Below, piece after piece: positions 9,884-18,097 of a stretch of 64,000 nucleotides of DNA (within the stretch, counting starts at the first letter, position 1; each line of letters starts with the position of its first letter). The notes under the pieces were generated by a model, which saw nothing but the letters and a program-made list of their open reading frames with translations, was not told where the DNA came from and did not search any database. The DNA lies in contig NZ_CM002285.1 in assembly GCF_000497445.1 (NCBI RefSeq), positions 1,132,234-1,196,233 of the forward strand. The letters run 5' to 3'. The position numbers and the translations under genes are program-made. This stretch comes from Streptomyces roseochromogenus subsp. oscitans DS 12.976 (GTDB lineage: Bacteria > Actinomycetota > Actinomycetes > Streptomycetales > Streptomycetaceae).

Positions 9884-10897
9884 ATGCCGACCGTGACGCA
9901 GCTCTACCTCGCGCCCGCCTACGCAATCGCCGGAAACGAGGTCGCGGCCACTCTGAAGGTCCGCTCCACCGTGAGCTTCACCGCCCAGACGCTGACCGTA
10001 GCAGTACGCGACGCGTTCGGGCACAACCTGGACTTCATCGGTGTGCACAACGTGACCATCACCCCGGCCGGCTACACACTGACGACCCCGTCGAAGACCT
10101 TCTACCCCGGGGAATACACGATCTTCGGGGCCTACCAGCTGGGCGGTGTGTGGTACAGCCTGCCCTCGGTTCTGATGATCGTCGGCGAGGCCCATGGCGG
10201 CGGGAGCGGTCCCACCGAGGGAAAGAGCGTGGTGTGGGCCGAACACTTCGAACACCCGCTCTCCCGCGACCGATGGAACAGCGCCGGCACCAGTGCCTAT
10301 CAGTACTACACCCATAATCCGAACGACGACAAACTCGATTGGATCCACGCCGACAAAGTCACGGTCGCGAACAACATCGTGACGTTCACCGCCGTTCCCG
10401 GGAACGAAACGCTGGAGAACGGCAAGAAGGCGTGGAACACCGGACTGATCACCACCGAGGGAACCCTCGAGGCGTTCGAGGTCCGGGCGAACGACTACGT
10501 CGAGACCCTGGTCCAGATGCCGGCCGAACTCGGAGCCTGGCCCGCGCTGTGGACGTGGCGGGACGGGGACAACGAGGTGGACAACTTCGAGTACCACCCG
10601 GACAACCCCAATCTGCTGGAGTTCACCAACCACGTTCGCTTCGGGCAGGACTACTACACCAACGCCCAAGCCGTGGCCCCCCTGGTATGGGTGACCATCG
10701 GCACGCTCTACGGCGCGACGTCGGTGGACTGGTACATCAACGGCACGAGGGTCTTCTCCGACGGGACCGGCGTTCCGGCGAGTTGGACGGCGTTCCTGAT
10801 CCTCAACCTGTCGGTCTGCGCCGGCGCGTTCCACCCCACCCCGATACCCCCCGGCCCGCTGGTCTTCCGAGCCGACTACATCCAGGTCTGGCGCTGA
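9884..10897 (+). CDS. Two-domain protein: N-terminal Ig-like module and GH16-type beta-jellyroll domain
   Basis: Start ATG 9884 has GGAGG 6 nt upstream; the longer upstream frame lacks a ribosome site. Residues 1-105 form a beta-rich Ig-like module (LYLAPAYAIAG, TFYPGEYTIFGAYQLGGVWYSLPS). After a Gly-rich linker, residues about 118-337 resemble a concanavalin-like glycoside hydrolase family 16 fold: RWNSAGTSAYQYYTHNPND, LVQMPAELGAWPALWTW, then E231-V-D-N-F-E236, which fits the ExDxxE catalytic signature, and a final strand RADYIQVWR. Family 16 enzymes cleave beta-glucans or related polysaccharides. No signal peptide is seen, which is odd for such an enzyme and would fit a phage-tail-like or non-classically exported particle. 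The next gene is a paralogue of the first domain alone. The polysaccharide substrate cannot be told. Confidence 0.7.
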   Translation: MPTVTQLYLAPAYAIAGNEVAATLKVRSTVSFTAQTLTVAVRDAFGHNLDFIGVHNVTITPAGYTLTTPSKTFYPGEYTIFGAYQLGGVWYSLPSVLMIVGEAHGGGSGPTEGKSVVWAEHFEHPLSRDRWNSAGTSAYQYYTHNPNDDKLDWIHADKVTVANNIVTFTAVPGNETLENGKKAWNTGLITTEGTLEAFEVRANDYVETLVQMPAELGAWPALWTWRDGDNEVDNFEYHPDNPNLLEFTNHVRFGQDYYTNAQAVAPLVWVTIGTLYGATSVDWYINGTRVFSDGTGVPASWTAFLILNLSVCAGAFHPTPIPPGPLVFRADYIQVWR

Positions 10898-10958
10898 GAC
10901 TGACGCAGAGCAGGAGACCACGCCGCGAGAGAAGCCCGCGAACGGAGGAGGAGAGACG

Positions 10959-11270
10959 ATGCCGGCAGTCACACAGGACTACCTGGGACCTGCCTACGCC
11001 ACGGCCGGCGAGGCGTTCTCGGCGGTGTTGGAGGTCTCCGCCGACACCGCGCTCACCGTGCAGACGCTCACGGTGGCCGTGCGCGACAGTGCCGGGAACA
11101 ACCAGGACTTCCACGGCGCGCACAACGTGGTGATCACTCAGGCCGGGTACACGCTGACCACCGCGGCGAAGAGTTTCAACGCCGGCACCTACACGATATT
11201 CGGGGCCTACCAGGAGGGCGGCATCTGGTACAACCTCCCGTCGGCGATCATGGTCATCGGCTCACCCTGA
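10959..11270 (+). CDS. Stand-alone Ig-like domain protein, paralogue of the preceding N-terminal module
   Basis: This 103-residue protein aligns end to end with residues 1-105 of the preceding product: MPAVTQDYLGPAYATAG against MPTVTQLYLAPAYAIAG, TLTVAVRDSAGNNQDF against TLTVAVRDAFGHNLDF, and GTYTIFGAYQEGGIWYNLPS against GEYTIFGAYQLGGVWYSLPS. A strong GGAGGAGGAG site lies just before the ATG. The two genes are 61 bp apart and probably cotranscribed. It may bind the same ligand or assemble with the two-domain protein. No signal peptide. The relationship is direct from sequence; function is inferred only as a binding or structural module. Confidence 0.65.
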   Translation: MPAVTQDYLGPAYATAGEAFSAVLEVSADTALTVQTLTVAVRDSAGNNQDFHGAHNVVITQAGYTLTTAAKSFNAGTYTIFGAYQEGGIWYNLPSAIMVIGSP

Positions 11271-11689
11271 AAGCCCAGCGGAGCCGGAGAGCGCCCGCCG
11301 TGAGTCCTCGGATCGACGGTGCAGACCGGACGTGGCCCAAGGGACTGGAGGACGAGCCGGGCATCCCGGCCACCGGCGTCACCAACATGCTGCGCGGTGT
11401 CACTCAGACCTGGGCCGCCTGGCCCCACGGCGTCGGCGTACCCGGGACCACTGGCACATCCGGCCGGCCAGACAGCTGCTGCCCGAACAATGCCCCGAGC
11501 CGTGTCAGGGTCCTTGCCGTCATCGGTGTCCGCCCAGTGAGGCACCACCCCTGGGCGGCCTCCGTGCTTTCTCAGGGCTGCAGCAGCCTCGGGCACCGGC
11601 TGCCAAGAGCCGGGCGAACTGCCAGGCCATGCCCGAGGCTCCAGCTGCTCGGCCTGCTCACCAGCAGCTTCTCCCCCTCGCATAGACGA
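11271..11689. other. No recognisable gene between the Ig-like gene and IS256 copy 2
   Basis: On the minus strand a coding-like segment around 11420-11660 (EAAAALRKHGGRPGVVPHW, DDGKDPDTARGIVRAAAVW) lacks a start and a family and may be a relic cut by the IS. Nothing else is supported. Confidence 0.35.
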
Positions 11690-12519
11690 ACGGCCACCGG
11701 CTGATCTTCGAGGTGTCGAAGCTCGAAGGAGATCAGCACGATGACCGCACCTGACAGTCTGCCTCTGCACGCCCTCGCCGAGGACAATCTCGCCGCGGCG
11801 AGTCCCGATCTGCTGCGCGCGATGGTCAAGACGTTCGCCGACGCGCTCATGTCCGCGGAGGCCGACGCTCTCTGCAATGCAGAGTACGGGCAGGTCGCGA
11901 CGAGCGAGTCGACCACCGCAACGGCTACCGCCGGCGCGAGTGGGACACCCGCGCCGGCACTGTCGAACTGGCCATCCCCAAGCTGTGTCAGGGCAGTTAC
12001 TTCCCGCACTGGCTGCTGGAGCGACGCCGGCGGGCCGAGCAGGCCCTGATCTCGGTGGTGGCCACCGCCTATCTGCTCGGCGTCTCCACCCGCAGAGTCG
12101 AGAAGCTCGCCGAGTCCCCCGGCGTCACCCAGCTGTCGAAGTCCCAGGTCAGCGCAATGGCCAAACACCTCGACGAGCAGGTCACCGCCTTCCGTAACCG
12201 GCCCCTGGACGCCGGGCCGTATGCGTTTGTCTGGGTCGACGCGCTGACCCAGAAGGTCCGCGAGGGCGGCCGCATCATCAACGTCCACGCGCTGATCGCG
12301 GTCGGCGTCAACGCCGACGGGCACCGCGAGATCCTCGGCCTCGACGTCGCCACCGCCGAGGACGGCGCCGGCTGGCTCGCCTTCCTGCGCTCCCTGACTG
12401 CCCGCGGCCTGTCCGGCGTCCAACTGGTCATCTCCGACGCCCACACCGGCCTGGTGAACGCGATCGGAGCAGTCCTGCCCGGCGCCTCCTGGCAGCGATG
12501 CCGCACGCATTACGCCCGG
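11690..12519 (+). mobile_element. IS256-family insertion sequence, copy 2 (3'-truncated)
   Basis: The left inverted repeat at 11690-11712 matches that of copy 1, and the two copies are in the same orientation about 6.5 kb apart. Homology to copy 1 stops abruptly near 12519, inside the transposase, where unrelated DNA begins; the right end is missing. Confidence 0.75.
11741..12519 (+). pseudogene. IS256-family transposase remnant, frameshifted and truncated
   Basis: The reading begins like copy 1 (MTAPDSLPLHALAEDNLAA) and loses frame near 11900, where copy 1 has YGQVSDARVNHRNGY but this copy lacks a base. The body continues in another frame (VSTRRVEKLAESPGV, VWVDALTQKVREGG, LVISDAHTGLVNAI, QRCRTHYAR) and is cut after THYAR. 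The third catalytic residue region is therefore absent. It cannot make a functional transposase; trans-mobilisation is also unlikely with one end missing. Confidence 0.85.
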
Positions 12520-13077
12520 AGTGGCTCGGTGGCCAGGGTGGCGCAGACGACGTCCGCCTTGCCGATCGCATCGCGCCCAGGGACTCGACCCGTTCGACGT
12601 CGTATCCCCGCTCGCGCAGGCGTCTGACGGAGGCGTGGCGCGAGGTGGGGCGTGGTGACCATATGCCCGTCCAGGAGTACGTTCCGCTCCGTCGCAGCGC
12701 CGCGATGTGCGCCTGCCCCTCTGTTGCCTGCGTTTACGGTCATCACGGCCTCGGGGAGCGGTTCCCGGACGTACTCCGTGAAGGGTAGGTCCAGGTCCAG
12801 GTTGATGTCTTGTCGGTGCCGAATGCTCGGTCGCTGCCTGGGTGTCGGCCGACCGAGCCAGGAACACTGCGGTTCCGATGCCGCGAGTGCTGCCCGGTGA
12901 GCGTGGTCGGCCTGCCCGGACTCGCAGTGAGCGAACTCGCGGTTGCTCGGGGACGCCGGCAGCGTGGCCGCCGGATGGCTCGAAGTATGTGAAGCCGAGC
13001 AGCGGCCAACAATGGCCCCACCGCGGCACCCGACGCAGGGGTTCATCCGAGTCAAAAATTCGACTACGGTCGCAGAC
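12520..13077. other. Relic-bearing stretch between IS256 copy 2 and the transposase-FCD fusion
   Basis: On the minus strand, roughly 12600-12830 reads like part of a real enzyme (INLDLDLPFTEYVREPLPEA, RNVLLDGHMVTTPHLAPRL) without a start or intact end. I could not name the family. The remainder up to 13077 shows no gene and includes the upstream region of the next one. Confidence 0.35.
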
Positions 13078-14940
13078 ATGGTCGGCCGCCCCCGCAACGC
13101 CGTGGTCCTCACCGAGGACGAACGGGCCGCACTGCTGCGGTGGACCCGCAGTCGCACCTGCTCACAGGCCCGGGCCCGGCGCGCGCAGATCGTGCTGGCG
13201 TGCGCGGAGGAACCCACCAACAGCGACGTGGCCAGGCGCCTGGGCGTCTCCCGCGACATGGTCGGAAAGTGGCGCGCCCGCTTCCTCGCCGAACGACTGG
13301 CCGGCCTGGACGAGCAACCGCGTCCAGGCCGGCCTCCCACGGCCGACGACGACACCGTCGCCCACGTCCTCGTCCGCACCCTGACCCCGCCCCCGCCTGG
13401 GGCCAGGCAGACCTGGTCGACCCGTTCCATGGCGGCCGAGACCGGCCTGAGCCAGAGCACGGTGAACCGCATCTGGCGCACCTACGGCATCCAGCGGGAG
13501 GACCGCGCCACGGTCGGGCCGCGCCGGGCGTGGTCCCTGCCGGACCAGGCGGAGGAGGCGGTCGGTCTGTTCATCGCCCCGCCCCTGTGCGTCCTCGCGG
13601 TGACGGCTCGGGCGGTCCGCCGGGGGCATCGCAGGGCCGCACGCACCTCTGCGACGCCGCCGGCGGACCGGCTGTTCGGCCACGACCAGGAGGCGTCCCA
13701 TGTGCTGGCCGTGGCCTGTGCCTTCGCTGCCCTGCGGGGCAAACAGCACGGTGCGAACGCGCCCGGGACGGACCACTCCACGCTCAGCGTGTTCCTGGAG
13801 CAGGTGCGGTCGGTGGCGGCGGCTGGAGCACGGGTTCACTTGTTGGCGTACGGCGTACCGGCTCAGACCCGCGCGGCCCTCGACGGATCGGGTACGGCCG
13901 TGTCCCCGCGGCCGCGCTGGCACCACGCGCCCAGCCCCGAGGAGTGGACCATGGAGACCCGGCGTCTGCTCGCCACCCATGCCCAGTTCCCTCGTGAGGT
14001 CACATCCGGCTTGCCCCGCCTCCGAGACGCCCTCCTCACCTGGTCCAGTACCTGGACCCCGTCCGGAGCCGCCTTCACTCGCATCGCCGCCCCCCGCCCG
14101 TCGTACGACAGCCCGGCCATCTGCGGCCCTGACAACGACTCGAACGCCCAGGATGTGCGCGCCCGCGACCATCACGCCCTGCCCAGGGCGGCGCAGATCG
14201 CCTCCCCGGACGTCCCACCCGGCGCCCTTGTCACCGCCGACCCCGTCGTCGGTCTGCTGCGCGAAGCCCTCCTCACCGGCGGCTACCGGCCAGGTGACCG
14301 CGTCCGGGAGGCCCCGCTCGCCCTCCGCCTCGGCCTGTCACGCCGGGGGGTACGCGCGGGCCTGCATGTTCTGGCGGAGGAGGGCATGCTCGACCTGTTG
14401 CCCGGCGGAGCTACCGCGGTGCCTGCCGTTACGGCGAAGGACGTGCTCGACCTCTACGCCCTGCGCGCCAGCCTCGGCGCGCTGCTCATGCGCCGCATCG
14501 CCGTGCTCGGCCGCGAGAACCTCGCCCCGGCCTCGGCGGCCCTGGCCGAGGTCCGCGCCGCCGCCAGGGACAACGACCATCTCCGCATCCGTGAAGACGA
14601 CTTGAGGTACCAGAACGCCCTCGCCCGCATCGCGGACCTGCCACAGGCCGCAACCACCTTCGAACGCCTCACGGCCCGGCTGCGCATGTTCGTCACGGTT
14701 CTGGACATGGACTACAGCCAGGCCTGCGACACCATCGCCCATGAGGACGCGGCCGTCCACGACGCGTTGTGCAACGCCGACGGGAACGAGGCGGCCAGGC
14801 TGTGGCGGGTGAAGATCGAGCGCTGTGTCCGCTTCATGATCGCCCAGCTCCCGGAGGACGACGCCGCGCCGCACCTGTGGACCAGCTTGGCGGGCAGGCC
14901 CCGTATGCGCCCGGGGGACTCGCGGGGCGCGACGCACTGA
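13078..14940 (+). CDS. Degenerate IS630-type transposase fused to a GntR/FCD regulator-like domain
   Basis: Starting at ATG 13078 (MVGRPRNAVVLTEDERAAL) the 620-residue product first shows the IS630-type double helix-turn-helix: RRAQIVLACAEEPTNSDVARR, LGVSRDMVGKWRARFL, GLDEQPRPGRPPT, LSQSTVNRIWRTYGI. A DDE-like region follows (about 150-350), but the positions where IS630 enzymes carry catalytic Asp (VLCVDEK and LDNYGTHK types) read VLAVTARA and LLAYGVPA. From about residue 380 comes a GntR winged helix (LLREALLTGGYRPGDRVRE, LGLSRRGVRAGLHVLAEEG) and an FCD-like helical bundle. A GTG at 14155 could alternatively start the regulator separately. I infer a domesticated or decaying fusion. It lies upstream of the GntR-glyA-purU locus, and part of its end recurs at 54.6 kb. 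Confidence 0.6.
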   Translation: MVGRPRNAVVLTEDERAALLRWTRSRTCSQARARRAQIVLACAEEPTNSDVARRLGVSRDMVGKWRARFLAERLAGLDEQPRPGRPPTADDDTVAHVLVRTLTPPPPGARQTWSTRSMAAETGLSQSTVNRIWRTYGIQREDRATVGPRRAWSLPDQAEEAVGLFIAPPLCVLAVTARAVRRGHRRAARTSATPPADRLFGHDQEASHVLAVACAFAALRGKQHGANAPGTDHSTLSVFLEQVRSVAAAGARVHLLAYGVPAQTRAALDGSGTAVSPRPRWHHAPSPEEWTMETRRLLATHAQFPREVTSGLPRLRDALLTWSSTWTPSGAAFTRIAAPRPSYDSPAICGPDNDSNAQDVRARDHHALPRAAQIASPDVPPGALVTADPVVGLLREALLTGGYRPGDRVREAPLALRLGLSRRGVRAGLHVLAEEGMLDLLPGGATAVPAVTAKDVLDLYALRASLGALLMRRIAVLGRENLAPASAALAEVRAAARDNDHLRIREDDLRYQNALARIADLPQAATTFERLTARLRMFVTVLDMDYSQACDTIAHEDAAVHDALCNADGNEAARLWRVKIERCVRFMIAQLPEDDAAPHLWTSLAGRPRMRPGDSRGATH

Positions 14941-15143
14941 CGCGGAGGACGAGCGTCGTCCGTACGTCCGCTCACTGGGTCGGCGACCGCCCGCCGTACA
15001 CGCGGCGCGGTCGGGGGAGGCGGACCTTCGCCGGCCGCGGGACAGCGCCGCTTCCGTCCGTCCGTGAAGCGGATACCGTCCGGAGAGGCCTCGAACTCGG
15101 CGGCATCGTCCGCACCGGCGCAGGTCACCGACCGGACCTCGCT

Positions 15144-15187
15144 GTCCTACGGGCGTGGCCTCTGCGTCCTACGGGCGTGGCCTCTGC
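15144..15187. repeat. Perfect tandem 22-bp direct repeat (two units)
   Basis: The unit at 15144-15165 (beginning GTCCTACGGGCG) is repeated exactly at 15166-15187. It lies 14 bp beyond the stop codon of the leftward GntR gene, in non-coding sequence. Replication slippage is the simplest origin. Confidence 0.9.
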
Positions 15188-15200
15188 AGATGAGCGTGCG

Positions 15201-15854
15201 TCAGATGACGCTGCGGATCGCCGCCTCGAACCCTTCCACGTGTCCTGTGGCAAGGGCGGCAGCCTTCTCCGCGTCGCCGTCGATGATGGCCCGCAGCAGG
15301 TGCCTGTGCTCGTGCACGTGGCCCGCCAGGCCCGGCAGCCGGTCGAGGAACAGGCACCAGATGCGCGTGGCAAGGTTGTCGTACCTGATCAGGGTGTCCT
15401 CGAGGTAGGGATTCCGGGCCGCCGCGTAGATGGCGCGGTGCACGGTCATGTCGAGCCGGATGAGGTCCGTGTCCCCATCGGATGCGTCTGCCAGTTGTGC
15501 CAGCAATCGGTCGAGGCCGGCTCGCTCGCCCTCGCCGGCGCGCTCGGCTGCCAGGCCCGCAGCGAGCGGTTCGAGCTGCTTGCGGACCTCTGAGATGTGT
15601 CCGAGATCGGCGATCTGCACCTCGGTGGCGAAGGTTCCGCGCCGGGGATAGGCGACGATGAGGCGCTCATGCTCCAGCCGCTTGAGGGCCTCCCGGACCG
15701 GAGTGCGCCCGAAACCGAGTTCCGCGGCGATCCGCTCGTCATTGACGGGCTCACCGGGGCGGATCTGGAGGGTCACCAGACGGTCCGAGATGGAGCGATA
15801 AGCCTGGTCGGCCAGCGTTCCATCACCCTGACCAGCGACGGTCGACACACTCAC
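15201..15854 (-). CDS. GntR-family regulator (FCD subfamily), divergent from the chimeric glyA
   Basis: GTG 15854 is chosen because GGAGG lies 8 nt upstream; the longer frame from 15905 would run into the glyA operator. The 217-residue product has a winged helix-turn-helix ([39 protein letters not shown]) and an FCD ligand domain with the usual Asp and His metal ligands ([28 protein letters not shown]). It is about two-thirds identical by eye to the regulator at 54777-55442, which stands in the same position relative to the other glyA. The shared palindrome upstream of both suggests each controls its divergent operon, probably in response to a one-carbon-pathway metabolite. The ligand is unknown. 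Confidence 0.85.
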   Translation of the reverse strand: MSVSTVAGQGDGTLADQAYRSISDRLVTLQIRPGEPVNDERIAAELGFGRTPVREALKRLEHERLIVAYPRRGTFATEVQIADLGHISEVRKQLEPLAAGLAAERAGEGERAGLDRLLAQLADASDGDTDLIRLDMTVHRAIYAAARNPYLEDTLIRYDNLATRIWCLFLDRLPGLAGHVHEHRHLLRAIIDGDAEKAAALATGHVEGFEAAIRSVI

Positions 15855-15912
15855 CGCGCAGCCCTCCCTTGACGCGACCCGATCCGTCCTCGTAGCGTAT
15901 CGCAACAGCGGA

Positions 15913-15925
15913 TTGATATATCAGT
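15913..15925. promoter_or_regulatory. Putative GntR operator upstream of the left glyA
   Basis: The core TGATATATCA (15914-15923) is palindromic and lies between the divergent GntR gene and glyA. The same element, as a perfect 14-bp palindrome, occurs at 55508-55521 in the equivalent position of the paralogous locus. Assignment as the GntR site is inferred from this conservation. Confidence 0.65.
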
Positions 15926-15954
15926 CGACTTTCAGTCGCTCACCAGGGAGTTTC

Positions 15955-16950
15955 ATGACTTCCCACATCCCCGCCCAGCGAGTGGCCCGATCCGCGGTTC
16001 TCGGCGCTCGGCTCGGTGACTTCGACCCGGAGATCGCCACGGCCATCGAGGCGGAGCCGGCCCGGCAGCGCGGCACCCTGGAGATGATCGCGAGCGAGAA
16101 CCTCGCACCGCTCGCCGTCATGCAGGCCCAGGGATCGGTGCTGACCAACAAGTACGCCGAGGGCTACCCCGGACGCCGCTACTACGGCGGCTGTGAGCAC
16201 GTCGACGCCATCGAGCAGCTCGCCATCGACCGCGTCAAGGAACTGTTCGGCGCCGAAGCCGCCAACGTGCAGCCCCACTCCGGTGCGCAGGCCAACGCCG
16301 CCGTCATGGCCGCCCTGCTGCAGCCCGGCGACACGATCCTGGGGCTGGACCTGGCCCACGGCGGCCACCTCACCCACGGCATGCGGCTCAATTTCTCCGG
16401 GCGCCTGTACAAAGTGGCGGCCTATCAGGTCAGCGAGCACGATGACCGCATCGACATGGAGCAGGTCCGCAAGCTCGCCCACGAGCACCGGCCGAAGCTG
16501 ATCGTGGCCGGCTGGTCGGCCTACCCCCGCCGGCTCGACTTCGCGGAGTTCCGTCGCGTCGCGGACGAGGTCGGCGCGTGCCTGATGGTCGACATGGCCC
16601 ACTTCGCAGGCCTGGTCGCCGCCGGGCTGCACCCCTCTCCCGTACCGCACGCGCACGTGGTGACCACCACCACGCACAAAAGGCTCGGCGGCCCCCGCGG
16701 CGGTGTCATCCTGTCCACCGCCGAACTCGCCAAGAAGATCAACTCCTCGGTCTCCCCCGGCCAGCAGGGCAACGCGGTGGCCTCCCTCAAGGCCATCACC
16801 GCGGCACGGATGGCCATACACGGTGACGGCACCCACCACGTCTGCCTCGACCAGGCGATCAAGACCATGCGGGAGACCGGAGCCGACATGAAGGACAAGT
16901 ACAAGGAGACCGCGCGCGGCGGTCTCGCCCTCAACGTCGTCGAGTGCTGA
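15955..16950 (+). CDS. Chimeric GlyA-SdaA protein (serine hydroxymethyltransferase N-terminus, serine ammonia-lyase tail), probably inactive
   Basis: The ATG at 15955 starts 331 codons. Residues 1-272 are serine hydroxymethyltransferase: [45 protein letters not shown] and [14 protein letters not shown] with the PLP lysine (K242). Directly after SPGQQG (junction near 16770) the normal GPL... C-terminal third is gone. The last 59 residues instead match the C-terminus of L-serine ammonia-lyase SdaA ([42 protein letters not shown]). The full paralogue at 55559 has 433 residues, so about 160 GlyA residues are missing. An in-frame deletion joining adjacent glyA and sdaA genes explains this. Loss of the GlyA C-terminal domain should abolish activity. 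purU follows by 9 bp. Confidence 0.85.
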   Translation: MTSHIPAQRVARSAVLGARLGDFDPEIATAIEAEPARQRGTLEMIASENLAPLAVMQAQGSVLTNKYAEGYPGRRYYGGCEHVDAIEQLAIDRVKELFGAEAANVQPHSGAQANAAVMAALLQPGDTILGLDLAHGGHLTHGMRLNFSGRLYKVAAYQVSEHDDRIDMEQVRKLAHEHRPKLIVAGWSAYPRRLDFAEFRRVADEVGACLMVDMAHFAGLVAAGLHPSPVPHAHVVTTTTHKRLGGPRGGVILSTAELAKKINSSVSPGQQGNAVASLKAITAARMAIHGDGTHHVCLDQAIKTMRETGADMKDKYKETARGGLALNVVEC

Positions 16951-16959
16951 GGAGCCCCC

Positions 16960-17814
16960 ATGAAGAACGAGTTCGTCCTCACCCTCAGCTGCCCCGAGCG
17001 CCCCGGCATCCTCCACGCCGTGACGTCGTTCCTGCTCGGGCACGGATGCGACATCACCGAGCACCAGCAGTTCGACGACGCCGACAACGGCATCGTGTTC
17101 CTGCGCACCAGCTTCGCCACGCCCGACAGCGAGGTGACCCTGGACCGGCTGCGGGACACCTTCGCGCCCGTGGCCACCGAGTTCGGGATGGAATGGCAGC
17201 TCCGGAATGCCGCGCTCAAGCCGCGCGTGCTGGTGATGGTGTCCAAGTTCGACCACTGTCTGGCCGACCTGCTCTACCGCTGGCGCAGCAACGCTCTGGA
17301 CGCCGAGATCGTCCTGGTGGCCTCCAACCATCCTGACCTGGAGCCACTGGTGGCGGCCGAGGGAGTGCCGTTCGAGCACATCCCGGTCACGGCCGACACC
17401 AAGCCGCAGGCCGAAGCCCAGCTGCTGGCCCTGGTCGAGGAACACCACATCGACCTCGTCGTCCTCGCCCGCTACATGCAGGTGCTCTCGGACGACCTGT
17501 GCAAGCGACTGGAAGGCCGGGCCATCAACATCCACCACTCCTTCCTGCCGAGCTTCGCCGGAGCCAAGCCGTACCACCAGGCCCACCGCCGCGGAGTGAA
17601 ACTCGTCGGCGCCACCGCCCACTACGTCACCGCCGATCTGGACGAGGGACCGATCATCGAGCAGGAGATCATCCGCGTCGATCACCGTGCCGGCCCCGAC
17701 CAACTCGTCACCGTCGGCCGCGACGCCGAGCGCCTGGCGCTGGCCCGCGCCGTCAACTGGCACTGCCAGGGCCGCGTCCTGATCCACGGCAACCGAACCG
17801 TGGTCTTCAGCTGA
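16960..17814 (+). CDS. purU: Formyltetrahydrofolate deformylase
   Basis: Hydrolyses 10-formyltetrahydrofolate to formate and tetrahydrofolate, recycling one-carbon units. The 284-residue protein has an N-terminal ACT domain (LTLSCPERPGILHAVTSFL, residues 5-85) and a formyltransferase-fold catalytic domain with INIHHSFLPSF (about 189-199), the preceding LARYMQVLS and the downstream Asp loop ATAHYVTADLDEGPIIEQ. Length and motifs are normal for PurU. In actinomycetes it often accompanies glyA, sdaA and sarcosine oxidase genes, which handle methylene- and formyl-folate from glycine and sarcosine. It follows the chimeric glyA closely in what should be one transcript from the GntR-controlled promoter. 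Confidence 0.93.
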   Translation: MKNEFVLTLSCPERPGILHAVTSFLLGHGCDITEHQQFDDADNGIVFLRTSFATPDSEVTLDRLRDTFAPVATEFGMEWQLRNAALKPRVLVMVSKFDHCLADLLYRWRSNALDAEIVLVASNHPDLEPLVAAEGVPFEHIPVTADTKPQAEAQLLALVEEHHIDLVVLARYMQVLSDDLCKRLEGRAINIHHSFLPSFAGAKPYHQAHRRGVKLVGATAHYVTADLDEGPIIEQEIIRVDHRAGPDQLVTVGRDAERLALARAVNWHCQGRVLIHGNRTVVFS

Positions 17815-18097
17815 CCCTGGCAGCGGAGCCGACGTTGTGCCTGTGTCTCCGTAGCCCAGCTCGACGGACAACTTGTCCGCTCACAAAGGCGCCGACATCA
17901 GCCGCCGGGCACAGAAGAACAAGGCCCTCACGCCTATCTGCCCTGGCGCAACGCCGACGCCCGCCATCGTGACGTCCTGGCTGCCGAACGAGCATCGTGC
18001 CCGCATCCGCAGCGAGAAAGGCATCCGCTGGGGCAGTCGCCCCCTCGCCGCGGCGGCCTGAACGCAACCCGGCGAACCTATGCGGTCAGAGCACTTC

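Noticed and set aside
5119..12519. Active composite transposon formed by the two IS256 copies
   Set aside because: Both transposases are broken and copy 2 lacks its right end.
15940..17871. 643-codon minus-strand frame opposite the glyA chimera and purU
   Set aside because: Antisense shadow spanning two recognised genes; Val/Gly/Asp/His-rich, no domain.
17873..18061. 62-codon plus-strand frame between purU and parY(R)
   Set aside because: No ribosome site or recognisable domain; at most a relic of mobile DNA.
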